64,000 nt of DNA from Alphaproteobacteria bacterium (GTDB lineage Bacteria > Pseudomonadota > Gammaproteobacteria > Burkholderiales > Burkholderiaceae_C). Under the pieces are notes generated by a model. It was not told the origin of the DNA, did not search any database, and worked only from the letters and a program-made list of their open reading frames with translations. The stretch covers positions 1 to 64,000 of the forward strand of contig JASGCM010000015.1 in the NCBI GenBank assembly GCA_030054175.1, read 5' to 3'. Shown here in pieces: positions 31,950-42,586 of this stretch. A program made the position numbers and the translations under genes. Every line of letters starts with the position of its first letter. Position 1 is the stretch's first letter.

Positions 31950-32231
31950 TCAACCGCGGGCGCGACGGATCTCGGCCATCAGGCGCGGGTCGCGCACGGC
32001 CATTTCCCACATGCGGGCATCTTGACGGGCCAAGAACCAGGCGCGAACGTGGCGTGCGACCTGGGTGCGCAGCGCATGCCAAGCCAAACGCACCGGGGTG
32101 ACGATGGCCGCCAAGGGGCCTTTGGGGTTTTGCAGGTTTGCGGCGACCTCACGGAAGGTCTGGTAAGCCTGCTCGGCGCGAATGACGCCAGGATGCTGGG
32201 TGGGGTAGTCAGCGTGAGCGAAAGAGGTCAT
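31950..32231 (-). CDS. Basic 93-aa protein of unknown function
   Basis: No family recognised. ATG 32231 has AAGGAG upstream, better than the tracked start. The protein is Arg/Ala-rich with likely helices (AEQAYQTFREVAANL and VRLAWHALRTQVARHVRAWFLARQDARMWEMAVRD). It has no signal or long hydrophobic segment, and ends in a basic RRARG tail. Convergent with pckG. An AT-rich promoter-like region of about 120 bp precedes it, consistent with an independently controlled small gene. Confidence 0.65.
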   Translation of the reverse strand: MTSFAHADYPTQHPGVIRAEQAYQTFREVAANLQNPKGPLAAIVTPVRLAWHALRTQVARHVRAWFLARQDARMWEMAVRDPRLMAEIRRARG

Positions 32232-32350
32232 GGTCTTCTCCTTTGAGCGGTTGCGGTACAACCATAACTGAATTGTAAGTGAAAACCCTATGATACTCTT
32301 TAGATTTAAGTAAAAACCCTGATTGCGTGTCGTTTTTCGAAATCACCCCT

Positions 32351-33916
32351 TTAGGCTGCCTGCGGACCCACTCGCCCTGACTCGACAGCGAAGCGAGCCT
32401 GTACTTTCAATAAGTCACTAGTGCCTGCTGAGTGTGGTGTGTTGCGAAACTCGACCGTGGCTTGTTTGGCGTTGAAGTCCAGCAGGGTGTAGCCGCGCTC
32501 GTCCGAACGCGCGTGCATCAGGTCTGGGTTGCTGCCTTTGATGGCCGAAAGCAAACTGTCGGCCATGCCACGCGAACTGATGGAGGTAGTGACGAACTCG
32601 CTCGCCACCGGGGCCGAGTGGGTGTCGTTGGGTTCGGGGCGCAACACCGAAGCCACGTTCATGTGCACATCGCCGCCCAATGTCACGACATCATTCAGGC
32701 GGGCCTCACCAATGGCGTCAATCAAGCGGCGCCGGGCCATGGGATAGCCATCCCAGCCATCGGTGTAAGTGATTTTGCCCAAAGGCGAGTCGATGCGGGT
32801 CGATGAAATGATCGTGCTTTGGGCCAACAACTTCCACTGGCGCTGGCTGCGTTGCAAACCCGCGTACAACCACTGCTCTTGGTCGGCGCCCAACATGCTG
32901 CGTTGAGGCTGCGACAGTTCGGCGCACTGCAACACCACACGGCCGCCACCGCGAACCGGATCAGGGCAGGCCTGGGGGTCGCGGTATTGCCGACAGTCCA
33001 GCGTCCAAAGGTCGGCCAAACGCCCCCAATGCAGACGCGAGTGCAAGCGCATCGAGGCGGCATAGGGGCTGGCCGGATCCGGCCCCAAGCGCACAGGTTG
33101 GTGTTCGAAATAGGCCCGGTAGGCCGCCGCACGGCGGGCCAAAAACACAGCCGGGTCGGTACGCGCCGGATCGGTTTGGTTGGCGTAGTCATTGACCACT
33201 TCGTGGTCATCCCACATCAGCAGCCATGGATGAGCAGCATGGCTGGCTTGCAAGTCAGGGTCGGACTTGTACTGGGCATAGTGGTCGCGATATTCGGTCA
33301 GGGTCTTGGGCTCAGGCCCACGATGGGAGCGCACGCGATTGCGCGGATTCGAGTTCTCGTAAATGTAATCGCCCACGAACACCACCAAGTCCAGGTCTTG
33401 ACGCGCCATGTCACGGTGCGCCACATACTGGCCGTGCTCGAAATGTTGGCAAGAAGCCAACGCCAAGCGCAAGCGGGCCACTTCGGCATCGGAAGACGGA
33501 GCGGTTTGGGTGCGACCGACGGGACTGATGGCGTCGCCACACACGAAACGGTACCAGTACGAGCGGGCGGGCAAGAGTCCGCTCACGGCGACATGCACAC
33601 TGTGGGCACGAGTGGCGTCGGTGCGCCACTCGCCGCGCTGCACTAACCGGCGCAAGCTCTCGTCGGCATAAATCTCGTAGCGACCCGACAGCCCATCGCC
33701 GGCCAGGGCTTGTCGGTCTTCGTCGGAAACCAGCAAACGGGTCCAGATCACGACCGAGTCATGGCGCACGGAGCCACTGGCCACGCCCAACTGGAATGGG
33801 GCGGTTTTCCAGTTGCGCTCGCTGGCCGTCTGGGCCCAAGTCGGCTCCTGCCATGGGGCCAGCGCCAGCGACCAAGCGGCTGCTCGTGCCCAGCGGTGAA
33901 ATTGTCGGCGATCCAT
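32351..33916 (-). CDS. phoD: PhoD-family alkaline phosphatase/phosphodiesterase, Tat-exported
   Basis: A 521-aa metallophosphoesterase. The N-terminus DRRQFHRWARAAAWSLALAP resembles a twin-arginine signal, so the folded enzyme is probably exported. Then come the PhoD N-terminal beta domain (FQLGVASGSVRHDSVVIWTRL) and the metal-ligand motifs VFVGDYIYE, WDDHEVVNDY and GGDVHMNV. It would release phosphate from organic esters in the periplasm. ATG 33916 is chosen to give the signal; it starts 5 bases after mnmA ends. No Pho box was found because the upstream region is coding. Confidence 0.9.
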   Translation of the reverse strand: MDRRQFHRWARAAAWSLALAPWQEPTWAQTASERNWKTAPFQLGVASGSVRHDSVVIWTRLLVSDEDRQALAGDGLSGRYEIYADESLRRLVQRGEWRTDATRAHSVHVAVSGLLPARSYWYRFVCGDAISPVGRTQTAPSSDAEVARLRLALASCQHFEHGQYVAHRDMARQDLDLVVFVGDYIYENSNPRNRVRSHRGPEPKTLTEYRDHYAQYKSDPDLQASHAAHPWLLMWDDHEVVNDYANQTDPARTDPAVFLARRAAAYRAYFEHQPVRLGPDPASPYAASMRLHSRLHWGRLADLWTLDCRQYRDPQACPDPVRGGGRVVLQCAELSQPQRSMLGADQEQWLYAGLQRSQRQWKLLAQSTIISSTRIDSPLGKITYTDGWDGYPMARRRLIDAIGEARLNDVVTLGGDVHMNVASVLRPEPNDTHSAPVASEFVTTSISSRGMADSLLSAIKGSNPDLMHARSDERGYTLLDFNAKQATVEFRNTPHSAGTSDLLKVQARFAVESGRVGPQAA

Positions 33917-33921
33917 GCTGC

Positions 33922-35067
33922 TCAAACGCCCACGGTTTCGGTTTGCAAGGCCTGGGCAATCACGCCCCCGCCCAAACACACCTCGCCGTCGTAGAGCACG
34001 GCCGACTGGCCAGGCGTGACAGCCCATTGCGCCTGCTCAAACTCAAGCACCAAACTGTCCTCTGCATCGCCGAGCAATCGGCAAGCCGAATCGACTTGCC
34101 GATAGCGCGTCTTGGCCCCCAAATTCATTGGTCTGTCCCCGACAGGGGCATGACCCGCGACCCAGCTGAGGTCTTGGGCGCACAAGGCCGGTGCCAACAA
34201 CCAGGGGTGGCCGTGGCCCTGCACGGCATACAGGGTGTTGCGTTCGATGTCCTTGTGCGCGACAAACCAGGGCAGGTGTTCGCCACCACCTCTTTGAGCG
34301 CCTTTTTCTTTCACGCCACCGATGCCCAGGCCCTGACGTTGCCCCAAGGTATAAAAACTCAAGCCCACGTGACGGCCTATGACACGGCCACGATCGTCCT
34401 TGATGGGGCCGGGTTCATGCGAGATGTAGCGCGACAGAAATTCGCGAAAAGGTCGCTCTCCGATGAAGCATATGCCTGTCGAGTCTTTTTTGCGCGCATT
34501 GGGCAAACCGATGTCGGTCGCGATTTGACGCACCTGGGTTTTGCGCAACTCACCCACAGGAAACCAGGTTCGCGCCAATTGCGATTGGTTGAGGCGGTGC
34601 AAAAAATAACTCTGGTCTTTGCTCGGGTCCAAGCCTTTGAGCAGTTGCACTTGTTTGCCCTGCTCGCGCACCCGCGCATAGTGGCCGGTAGCAATGCGCT
34701 CGGCGCCCAAACGCATGGCGTGGTCCAAAAAGGCCTTGAACTTGATCTCGGCATTGCACAACACATCCGGGTTGGGCGTTCGGCCGGCTTGGTATTCGCG
34801 CAGGAATTCGGCGAAAACTCGGTCTTTGTATTCGCTGGCGAAGTTGACATGCTCGATCTCGATGCCGATCACATCGGCCACAGCCGCAGCATCGACGAAA
34901 TCGATATTGGATGAGCAATATTCGGAATCGTCGTCATCTTCCCAGTTTTTCATGAAGATGCCGACAACCTCGTGGCCTTGTTGCTTGAGCAACCAAGCGC
35001 TCACGGCCGAGTCGACCCCGCCGCTCAAGCCCACGACCACGCGTTGGGGCTTGACGGCCTGGCTCAA
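33922..35067 (-). CDS. mnmA: tRNA-specific 2-thiouridylase
   Basis: Thiolates U34 of tRNA-Lys, -Glu and -Gln in the cytoplasm. The 381-aa protein has the PP-loop [18 protein letters not shown], the catalytic cysteines in [11 protein letters not shown] and [10 protein letters not shown], and the C-terminal domain. The start is TTG at 35067, overlapping the gcdH stop (TTGA); no later start keeps the PP-loop. Works on the same wobble base as mnmG at 51-53 kb. Confidence 0.95.
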   Translation of the reverse strand: MSQAVKPQRVVVGLSGGVDSAVSAWLLKQQGHEVVGIFMKNWEDDDDSEYCSSNIDFVDAAAVADVIGIEIEHVNFASEYKDRVFAEFLREYQAGRTPNPDVLCNAEIKFKAFLDHAMRLGAERIATGHYARVREQGKQVQLLKGLDPSKDQSYFLHRLNQSQLARTWFPVGELRKTQVRQIATDIGLPNARKKDSTGICFIGERPFREFLSRYISHEPGPIKDDRGRVIGRHVGLSFYTLGQRQGLGIGGVKEKGAQRGGGEHLPWFVAHKDIERNTLYAVQGHGHPWLLAPALCAQDLSWVAGHAPVGDRPMNLGAKTRYRQVDSACRLLGDAEDSLVLEFEQAQWAVTPGQSAVLYDGEVCLGGGVIAQALQTETVGV

Positions 35068-36260
35068 TTGGCGAAAGCGGCAATGCCCGTTTGGGCCCGC
35101 CCCAGGATCAGGGCGTGGATGTCATGGGTGCCCTCGTAGGTATTGACCACCTCGAGGTTGACCAAATGACGCGCCACACCGAACTCGTCACTGATGCCGT
35201 TGCCGCCCATCATGTCGCGCGCCATGCGAGCGATGTCCAGGGCCTTGCCACACGAGTTGCGCTTCAGGATGGAGGTGGTCTCGACCGCCGCTGTGCCTTC
35301 GTCTTTCATGCGGCCTAGGCGCAGGCAGCCTTGCAAACCCAAAGCAATTTCGGTTTGCATGTCGGCCAGTTTTTTCTGTATCAGTTGGTTGGCAGCCAGC
35401 GGGCGACCGAACTGCTGGCGATCAAGCACGTATTGGCGCGAGGTGTGCCAGCAAAATTCTGCCGCACCCAATGCGCCCCAAGCAATCCCGTAGCGTGCGC
35501 TGTTGAGGCAAGTGAACGGCCCTTTGAGGCCTTGAACTTCGGGGAAAGCGTTTTCTTCCGGCACGAACACACCATCCATGACGATCTCGCCGGTGATCGA
35601 GGCACGCAAGCCCACCTTGCCATGCACGGCCGGAGCACTCAAGCCCTTCATGCTTTTTTCCAAAATAAAGCCGCGGATCGGCCCCACCTGACCGCCTTCG
35701 CTGACCTCTTTGGCCCACACGACAAAGACGTCTGCGATGGGGCTGTTCGAGATCCACATCTTGTTGCCTTTCAGCTGATAACCCCCGGGGACCTTGTGCG
35801 CCCGGGTAGCCATGCTGGCCGGATCAGAGCCATGGTCGGGCTCGGTCAAGCCGAAGCAACCAATCCATTGGCCGGTAGCGAGTTTGGGCAGGTATTTTTG
35901 CTTTTGGGCTTCGGTGCCAAAGTAGTTGATCGGGACCATCACCAATGAAGATTGCACACTCATCATTGAGCGGTAGCCCGAATCGATGCGCTCGACTTCG
36001 CGTGCGATCAATCCGTAGGCCACATAGTTCAGTCCCGGCCCGCCGTACTCGGTGGGGATGGTCGGACCAAGCAAGCCCAACTCACCCATTTCACGAAAAA
36101 TATGGGGGTCGGTTTTTTCATGGCGGAAGGCCTCGCGCACACGCGGCATCAAACGGTCGTTGCAATACGCTGCGGCCGCTTCGCGGATCATCCGTTCCTC
36201 TTCGGTCAACTGCTGGTCCAGCAGGAACGGGTCTTCCCAAACAAATGTGGCTTTGGCCAT
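35064..36260 (-). CDS. gcdH: Glutaryl-CoA dehydrogenase
   Basis: FAD enzyme that oxidises and decarboxylates glutaryl-CoA to crotonyl-CoA in lysine, tryptophan and aromatic degradation. The 398-aa acyl-CoA dehydrogenase has [35 protein letters not shown] and the C-terminal [20 protein letters not shown] with the catalytic glutamate, which together distinguish GCDH from other family members. ATG 36260 rather than the tracked start. It heads an operon with mnmA and phoD, metabolically unrelated genes. Confidence 0.93.
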   Translation of the reverse strand: MAKATFVWEDPFLLDQQLTEEERMIREAAAAYCNDRLMPRVREAFRHEKTDPHIFREMGELGLLGPTIPTEYGGPGLNYVAYGLIAREVERIDSGYRSMMSVQSSLVMVPINYFGTEAQKQKYLPKLATGQWIGCFGLTEPDHGSDPASMATRAHKVPGGYQLKGNKMWISNSPIADVFVVWAKEVSEGGQVGPIRGFILEKSMKGLSAPAVHGKVGLRASITGEIVMDGVFVPEENAFPEVQGLKGPFTCLNSARYGIAWGALGAAEFCWHTSRQYVLDRQQFGRPLAANQLIQKKLADMQTEIALGLQGCLRLGRMKDEGTAAVETTSILKRNSCGKALDIARMARDMMGGNGISDEFGVARHLVNLEVVNTYEGTHDIHALILGRAQTGIAAFAN

Positions 36261-36440
36261 GCAGTGCTCCCCAAATGACGACAAATAATGGATGATTTTA
36301 CTCCCGACACTTGGGCAAAGCCCCGTTTTGGGGGGAAGACAGAGGGCTTTTATATCAAAAAGTAATTAATAAAAGAAAATTTATTCGTTCCGTTTTTAAA
36401 GGGTCGCTTTCAGAATCGGGGTCTGATTTTGATTTTGAGA
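36261..36440 (+). promoter_or_regulatory. AT-rich control region before the sulfate operon
   Basis: The 180-bp divergent gap between gcdH and sbp has an AT-rich core (about 36350-36405, aaaagtaattaataaaagaaaatttattcg) that stands out from the GC-rich genes. CysB-type sites are usually AT-rich and lie in this position for sulfate operons. No defined -35/-10 pair could be fixed. Confidence 0.35.
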
Positions 36441-37448
36441 ATGAATATGCCCCCTATTTTGCGCCGTACCATTCTGGTCCTGTGGTGGTCGGCCGTCACT
36501 TGGAACAGCTGGGCCCAGCCCACCACTTTGCTGAACGTCTCGTACGACCCCACCCGTGAGCTCTATGCCGAATACAACCAGGCCTTTGCTCGCCATTGGA
36601 AGGTCAAGACCGGGCAAGAATTGATCCTCAAGCAATCGCATGGCGGCTCAGGCAAGCAAGCGCGCGCCATCATTGACGGGTTGGATGCCGACGTCGCCAC
36701 CCTGGCCTTGGCGGGTGACACCGATGCCTTGCATGTCCATGGACCGCTGATTTCCAAAGACTGGCAAAAGCGTTTGCCGCACAACAGCACCCCTTACACC
36801 TCAACTATTGTGCTGGTTGTGCGCCAAGGCAACCCCAAAAACATCAAAGACTGGGATGATCTGGTGCGCCCCGACGTCAAGGTCATCACACCCAACCCCA
36901 AGACCTCGGGCGGTGCGCGTTGGAATTACCTGGCCGCATGGGAGTTCGCCAAACGCAAGTACGGGGGCGATGACAAGGCCCTGGAGTTCGTGAAAAAGCT
37001 CTACCAAAATGTACCCGTATTGGACACGGGCGCGCGCGGCTCCTCTGTGACCTTTGCCCAACGCAATCAAGGTGATGTGCTCCTGAGTTGGGAAAACGAG
37101 GCTTATTTGCTGGAGAAAGAGTTTAGCCACAAGGTGGATTTCGTCTATCCCTCCATCTCCATCCTGGCCGAGCCCGCGGTGGTGTTGATCGACAAACACG
37201 TGGATAAAAAGGGGACCCGTGCCGTGGCCCAGGCTTACCTGGAATTTCTCTACTCCGAAGAAGCGCAAGATTTGATTGGCAAGCACTTTTATCGACCCCG
37301 CTCGGCCAAGGCCCAGCAGAAGTACGCCAAACAACTGCCCAAACTGAACCTCTTCACCATCGAAGAGGCCTTCGGGGGCTGGGATAAAGCGACCCAGATT
37401 CACTTTACAGACGGCGGCAAGTTCGACCGGATCTACACGAGGAAATGA
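36441..37448 (+). CDS. sbp: Sulfate/thiosulfate-binding periplasmic protein
   Basis: Captures sulfate in the periplasm for the CysTWA permease. The 335-aa protein has a signal peptide (to about WNSWAQP), then [31 protein letters not shown], and [18 protein letters not shown], which carry the sulfate-binding residues of the Sbp/CysP family. The tracked start is TTG; ATG 36441 or 36447 is more likely. First gene of sbp-cysT-cysW-cysA. sbp and cysP cannot be told apart from sequence alone. Confidence 0.93.
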   Translation: MNMPPILRRTILVLWWSAVTWNSWAQPTTLLNVSYDPTRELYAEYNQAFARHWKVKTGQELILKQSHGGSGKQARAIIDGLDADVATLALAGDTDALHVHGPLISKDWQKRLPHNSTPYTSTIVLVVRQGNPKNIKDWDDLVRPDVKVITPNPKTSGGARWNYLAAWEFAKRKYGGDDKALEFVKKLYQNVPVLDTGARGSSVTFAQRNQGDVLLSWENEAYLLEKEFSHKVDFVYPSISILAEPAVVLIDKHVDKKGTRAVAQAYLEFLYSEEAQDLIGKHFYRPRSAKAQQKYAKQLPKLNLFTIEEAFGGWDKATQIHFTDGGKFDRIYTRK

Positions 37449-37485
37449 TGGCGACTGATCTGCACGCACGAAAGGTGGCTCCTTG

Positions 37486-38337
37486 ATGACCACTGTATTC
37501 ACTTCTCGTCGACGGCCAGCGCGGGTTTTGCCGGGCTTCAACCTGACCCTGGGTTACACCATTTTGTACTTGAGCTTGATCGTACTAATCCCGCTATCGG
37601 CCTTGCTGTTCAAGACCTTCACCCTGAGTTGGGAGCAGTTTTGGGCCGCCGTCACCGCAGAGCGCGTGATGGCTTCTTACCGCTTGACCTTCGGGGCCTC
37701 TTTCATTGCAGCCCTGGTGAATGCCTTCTTCGGCTTGTTGGTGGCCTGGGTCTTGGTGCGCTATGAGTTCTGGGGCAAAAAAGGGGTCGACGCCCTGGTC
37801 GATTTGCCCTTTGCATTGCCCACTGCCGTGGCGGGCATTTCGCTGACCGCTCTGTTGGCGGACAATGGTTGGGTCGGTCAAGTGCTGGAGCCGCACGGCA
37901 TCCAGCTGGCATTCAACCCCAATGGCGTTGTGATCGCGCTCATCTTCATCGGTTTGCCATTTGTGGTGCGCACCGTGCAGCCGGTGCTGGAAGAGGCAGA
38001 AAAAGAGTTGGAAGAAGCCGCCACTTGCCTGGGCGCCACCCGCTGGCAAACCTTCACCCGCGTGATCCTGCCCTCAATCATCCCCGCATTGCTGGCCGGT
38101 TTTGCCATGGCCTTTGCCCGCGCCATCGGCGAATATGGCTCGGTCATTTTCATCGCAGGCAACATGCCCATGGTGTCCGAAATCACACCGCTCATCATCA
38201 TCGGCAAGTTGGAACAGTACGACTACGCCGGGGCCACTGCAGTGGCCTTGGTCATGCTGATGTTCTCTTTCATCCTGCTGCTCATCATCAACGCCTTGCA
38301 GGTTTGGCAGCGTCAACGGTGCGGAGCACCAGCATGA
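37486..38337 (+). CDS. cysT: Sulfate ABC transporter permease CysT
   Basis: Inner-membrane permease of 283 aa with about six helices and the EAA loop [30 protein letters not shown] that contacts the ATPase. The N-terminal [26 protein letters not shown] matches CysT/CysU. ATG 37486 is used instead of the tracked TTG three bases earlier. The stop overlaps the cysW start by ATGA. Confidence 0.95.
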   Translation: MTTVFTSRRRPARVLPGFNLTLGYTILYLSLIVLIPLSALLFKTFTLSWEQFWAAVTAERVMASYRLTFGASFIAALVNAFFGLLVAWVLVRYEFWGKKGVDALVDLPFALPTAVAGISLTALLADNGWVGQVLEPHGIQLAFNPNGVVIALIFIGLPFVVRTVQPVLEEAEKELEEAATCLGATRWQTFTRVILPSIIPALLAGFAMAFARAIGEYGSVIFIAGNMPMVSEITPLIIIGKLEQYDYAGATAVALVMLMFSFILLLIINALQVWQRQRCGAPA

Positions 38338-39236
38338 GCGGTGCCGCTGCTTCCTTGGGTCAGACGAATCGCCGCACGCAGTCGGGCACCACCGAGCCCG
38401 CCTGGGTGCGCTGGACTTTGCTGGGCTTGGCATTGGGTTTCATGTTTTTGTTTTTGGTGCTTCCGTTGGCTGCCGTGTTCACAGAAGCATTGCGCAAGGG
38501 GTTGGAAGCCTACCTAGACGCCTTGAAAGAGCCGGACGCCTGGTCTGCGATTCGCCTGACGCTGATCACGGCAGCAATCACTTTGCCGCTGAATATGGTG
38601 TTTGGCATTGCCGCCGCATGGGCCATTGCCAAATACGACTTCAAAGGCAAGGCCTTCTTGACCACCTTGGTGGACTTGCCGTTTTCTGTGTCTCCAGTGG
38701 TGGCTGGCCTGATCTATGTGTTGGTTTTCGGGGCGCATGGCTGGCTCGGCCCCTGGTTGGCAGCGCATGACGTGAAGATCATTTTTGCCGTACCGGGCAT
38801 CGTGTTGGCCACCGTATTTGTGACCTTTCCCTTCATTGCCCGCGAGCTGATTCCACTGATGCAGGCCCAGGGGACGGAAGAAGAGCAGGCGGCGATCGTC
38901 CTGGGGGCTACGGGCTGGCAGACCTTTAGGCGCGTGACGCTGCCCAACATCAAATGGGGTTTGATCTATGGCGTCATTCTGTGCAACGCACGCGCCATGG
39001 GCGAGTTTGGGGCGGTGTCGGTGGTGTCGGGCCACATCCGCGGACAGACCAACACCATGCCGCTGCATGTCGAAATTCTGTACAACGAATACCAGTCGGT
39101 GGCCGCTTTCGCGGTCGCTTCACTGCTGGCGCTGCTGGCGCTGGTCACGCTGGTGATCAAGTCGGTGGTGGAGTGTCTGCACGAACGCGACATGCGTGGG
39201 ACAACCGTTACGCCACCGGAGAACCCCAACACCTGA
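38334..39236 (+). CDS. cysW: Sulfate ABC transporter permease CysW
   Basis: Second permease of the sulfate transporter, 300 aa, with about six membrane helices and the EAA loop [28 protein letters not shown] followed by [15 protein letters not shown], a CysW hallmark. The tracked 455-aa ORF begins inside cysT in another frame; ATG 38334 overlaps the cysT stop. An N-terminal tail of about 25 hydrophilic residues precedes the first helix. Confidence 0.95.
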   Translation: MSGAAASLGQTNRRTQSGTTEPAWVRWTLLGLALGFMFLFLVLPLAAVFTEALRKGLEAYLDALKEPDAWSAIRLTLITAAITLPLNMVFGIAAAWAIAKYDFKGKAFLTTLVDLPFSVSPVVAGLIYVLVFGAHGWLGPWLAAHDVKIIFAVPGIVLATVFVTFPFIARELIPLMQAQGTEEEQAAIVLGATGWQTFRRVTLPNIKWGLIYGVILCNARAMGEFGAVSVVSGHIRGQTNTMPLHVEILYNEYQSVAAFAVASLLALLALVTLVIKSVVECLHERDMRGTTVTPPENPNT

Positions 39237-39276
39237 TGGAATATTCTTCTCGAAACAAACGGATCGGAGTCCCACC

Positions 39277-40368
39277 ATGAGCATCGAGATTCGCCATGTC
39301 AAAAAACAATTCGGTGACTTCATCGCATTGAACAACGTCAGCCTGGACATCGAATCGGGCGAGCTGATCGCCCTATTGGGTCCCTCGGGCTGCGGCAAGA
39401 CCACGCTACTGCGCATCATCGCCGGTCTCGAGGCCGCCGATGAAGGCCGCATTGCCTTCAGTGGTGAAGACACCACCCACGTCCATGTGCGTCAACGCCA
39501 AGTGGGCTTTGTGTTCCAGCACTATGCGCTATTTCGCCACATGACAGTGTTTGAAAACGTCGCCTTTGGCCTGCGGGTGCGACCGCGTGCGACGCGCCCC
39601 GCTGAGGCGGAAATTCGGCGCAAGGTGCATGACCTACTGGGTCTGGTGCAACTCGACTGGCTGGCCGACCGCTACCCCTCGCAACTCTCGGGCGGTCAGC
39701 GCCAACGCATCGCGTTGGCACGGGCCTTGGCGGTCGAGCCCAAGGTGTTGCTGCTGGACGAACCGTTTGGCGCGCTGGACGCCAAGGTTCGCAAAGAGTT
39801 GCGTCGCTGGCTGAGACGACTGCACGACGAGCTGAACGTGACCAGCATTTTTGTCACGCATGACCAAGAAGAAGCCCTGGAAGTGGCCGACCGGGTGGTG
39901 TTGATGAACAAAGGCCACATCGAGCAAATCGGCTCACCTCAGGAGGTCTGGGATCATCCGGCCAACCCGTTCGTCTATGGCTTTCTGGGTGACGTGAACT
40001 TGTTTCATGGCCGCGCCCACGAGGGAGAGATGCTGATTGGCACCGATCACCATGCCGTGCGCCTGGACACGCCCGATCATGTCAACGCCCAAGACGCCAA
40101 GGCGTGGGCCTATGTGCGACCACACGACCTGCATGTGGAACGGTACGCGCCAGGACACCAAGGCGGTATCGTGGCCCGCCTCACGCGAGCCATCGTGGTA
40201 GGGCCGGTGGCTCGCCTAGAACTCGAGGCACAAGAGGAACAGGGCGTTGGAAAAGAGGCGGTCATCGAAGCCCAGTTGTCAGCCGCCCAGTTCCGCGAAG
40301 AAGGCTACGCCGAGGGCGATGTGCTGGTGTTGACCCCTCGCAAAGCGAGGGTGTTCGTCGACGGCTGA
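39277..40368 (+). CDS. cysA: Sulfate/thiosulfate import ATP-binding protein CysA
   Basis: Cytoplasmic ATPase that powers sulfate uptake. The 363-aa protein has Walker [10 protein letters not shown], signature LSGGQRQR, Walker [13 protein letters not shown], the switch histidine in FVTHDQ, and a C-terminal TOBE-like regulatory domain ([12 protein letters not shown]). ATG 39277 follows a GGAG and gives the usual [15 protein letters not shown] start. Ends the operon 17 bases from convergent aacS, with no obvious terminator. Confidence 0.96.
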   Translation: MSIEIRHVKKQFGDFIALNNVSLDIESGELIALLGPSGCGKTTLLRIIAGLEAADEGRIAFSGEDTTHVHVRQRQVGFVFQHYALFRHMTVFENVAFGLRVRPRATRPAEAEIRRKVHDLLGLVQLDWLADRYPSQLSGGQRQRIALARALAVEPKVLLLDEPFGALDAKVRKELRRWLRRLHDELNVTSIFVTHDQEEALEVADRVVLMNKGHIEQIGSPQEVWDHPANPFVYGFLGDVNLFHGRAHEGEMLIGTDHHAVRLDTPDHVNAQDAKAWAYVRPHDLHVERYAPGHQGGIVARLTRAIVVGPVARLELEAQEEQGVGKEAVIEAQLSAAQFREEGYAEGDVLVLTPRKARVFVDG

Positions 40369-40385
40369 GCCATGGGCCGCGGGCG

Positions 40386-42476
40386 TCAGACCGGGTGCGT
40401 TTGCAGGTGACGCTGGGCCATGTCGATGTACCAGTTCAGACACTGCGGGTTGGCCATGGCGTCACGGTTGAGCACTTTGTCAACGGGCTGTCCGAGCATC
40501 AGTTTCTTGATCGGCAGCTCTTGCTTCTTACCCGAGAGTGTGCGCGGGATTTCGGCAACCTGAAAAATCTCATCGGGCACGAAACGCGGGCTCAGGGCAT
40601 CGCGTACTGCCGCATTCAGGCGTTGCCGCAGGGCGTCATCGAACACCTGGCCTTCGCGCAACACCACGAAGAGCGGCATGTAACTCTCACGGCCCAAGTA
40701 CTCCAAATCGACCACCATCGAATCGAGCACCTCGGGCAAGGCCTCGACGGCGCGGTACAACTCGCTGGTGCCCATGCGCAGTCCATGCCGGTTGATGGTG
40801 GCATCGCTGCGGCCATAGATGATGCAACGGCCTTCGGGGGTGATTTTCAGCCAGTCGCCATGGCGCCAGACCGCGCCGCTGGTGGGATCGGCATCGCCAC
40901 CACCGGGTCGGCGACCCAGGCCGGGCGGGTACATGTCGAAGTAACTGCCCAGATAACGCTGGTGATCGGTATCACCCCAGAAAAAAGGTGGCATGCTGGG
41001 CAGTGGCTGAGTGACCACCAACTCACCTACTTCGTCCACGACCGGCTGGCCGTGTTCATTCCAGGCCTCAACAGCCACCCCAAGAAAACGGCACTGCATC
41101 TCTCCGGGCACCATGGGCAACTCGCGATGTCCGCCCAGGTAGGCGCCGGCGTCGGTGCCGCCCGAGATGTTGCACCACCAAATGTCGGGTCGCCGCTGCT
41201 GGCCTGATCGGTTGTAAATCCGACGGAACTGATCGGTCCCCCATTGTTGAACCTCGGGGCTGAGCGGTGAACCGGTGGTACCCAAGGCGCGCACCTGACC
41301 CAGCCCATCGATGGTGGACAGGTCGATGCCTGATTTCATGCAATGGGTGAAGTACGCCGCGCCGGCACCGAAGAAAGTGACACGCTCGCGGGCCGCATAT
41401 CGCCATAAGACCCCCCAGTCCGGGCGCTCTTTGGTGCCTCCGGGGTTGCCGTCGTAGATGACACAGGTGGTGCCGCTGAGCAAACCGCTGAGTTGGGCGT
41501 TCCACATGACCCAACCGGTCGAGCTGTACCACAGAAAGCGCTCGCCCCAGGAATTGGCTTCGTAACTACAGCCCACGTCGTAGTGCACGTTCTTGTGGGC
41601 CATGCCATTGAGCAAAGAACCACCGTGGGTGTGCACGATGGGCTTGGGCAAGCCGGTCGTGCCGCTGCTATAGACGATCCATAAAGGATGGTCGAACGGC
41701 ACCCACAAGGGCGCAAAGCCCGGGTCGTCGCCACCGGCGGCCACCACCTTGGCAAAGTCGGCACCATCGGGTGGGTTGGATAGCCCACCCAGGTTTTGCA
41801 GCAGCAAGACATGCTGCACGCTGGGCAACGCTGCTCGAAGTTCTTTGACCACACCGATTCGGTCGTGGTCTTTGCCGCCATAGGTCACGCCATCGCAAGC
41901 GATCAAGACCTTGGGGGTGATTTGACGGAATCGATCGAGCACGGCGTTGGTACCCATGTCTGGTGCGCAGACGCTCCAGATGCCACCCACACTAACCACC
42001 GCCAAAAAAGACACCATGGTTTCGGCGATGTTGGGCAAATATGCCGCCACCCGGTCGCCCGGTCGCACGCCTTGCGCTTGCAAATGCCGGGCCAGGGCCG
42101 CCACCTGGCGACGCAGTTCGGGCCAAGAAAGTTCGCGCCGTTGGCCGCGCTCGTTGTCGCTGATGACGGCAAGCATGCCCGCCTCGTGCGCCAGATGCAC
42201 ATGGCGCAACACCTGTTGGGCGTAGTTGACCTGAGCGCCCGGAAACCACTCTGCGCCTGGCATGGTGTTTTTAGCCAGTACGGCCGTGTGGGGAGTGGGC
42301 GATTGCAGATCCAGGTATTCCCACATGGTGGCCCAGAACTGTTCGAGTTCGCTCACCGACCAGCGCCACATCGCCTGGTAGTCGGCAAATTTCAGACCGT
42401 GCTTCTTCTCCAGCCATTGGGCATACAGCCGGATTTGCGGCACGAAAGGGGCGATGACATTATCGGGGGCGTTCAT
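40386..42476 (-). CDS. aacS: Acetoacetyl-CoA synthetase
   Basis: Activates acetoacetate with ATP and CoA, feeding ketone-body or polyhydroxybutyrate carbon into acetyl-CoA. The 696-aa ANL-superfamily enzyme has the phosphate loop YSSGTTGLPKPIVH, the GGTDAGAYLGG motif, the GRSDATINRHGLRMGTSELYR hinge and the C-terminal catalytic lysine in PRTLSGKKQELP. The N-terminal FADYQAMWRWSVSELEQFWATMWEY cap is typical of acetoacetate rather than acetate ligases. Divergent from the SMP-30 gene. Confidence 0.93.
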   Translation of the reverse strand: MNAPDNVIAPFVPQIRLYAQWLEKKHGLKFADYQAMWRWSVSELEQFWATMWEYLDLQSPTPHTAVLAKNTMPGAEWFPGAQVNYAQQVLRHVHLAHEAGMLAVISDNERGQRRELSWPELRRQVAALARHLQAQGVRPGDRVAAYLPNIAETMVSFLAVVSVGGIWSVCAPDMGTNAVLDRFRQITPKVLIACDGVTYGGKDHDRIGVVKELRAALPSVQHVLLLQNLGGLSNPPDGADFAKVVAAGGDDPGFAPLWVPFDHPLWIVYSSGTTGLPKPIVHTHGGSLLNGMAHKNVHYDVGCSYEANSWGERFLWYSSTGWVMWNAQLSGLLSGTTCVIYDGNPGGTKERPDWGVLWRYAARERVTFFGAGAAYFTHCMKSGIDLSTIDGLGQVRALGTTGSPLSPEVQQWGTDQFRRIYNRSGQQRRPDIWWCNISGGTDAGAYLGGHRELPMVPGEMQCRFLGVAVEAWNEHGQPVVDEVGELVVTQPLPSMPPFFWGDTDHQRYLGSYFDMYPPGLGRRPGGGDADPTSGAVWRHGDWLKITPEGRCIIYGRSDATINRHGLRMGTSELYRAVEALPEVLDSMVVDLEYLGRESYMPLFVVLREGQVFDDALRQRLNAAVRDALSPRFVPDEIFQVAEIPRTLSGKKQELPIKKLMLGQPVDKVLNRDAMANPQCLNWYIDMAQRHLQTHPV

Positions 42477-42586
42477 GGCAGTGAATTGATCAACTTATCA
42501 ATGATTTTGCATGACCCCAAGCCTAAAACCACTCAGGGAAACCACGCTTGTCCCAGTATGCCCACTGGCGCTTCAATCGGTCACTG

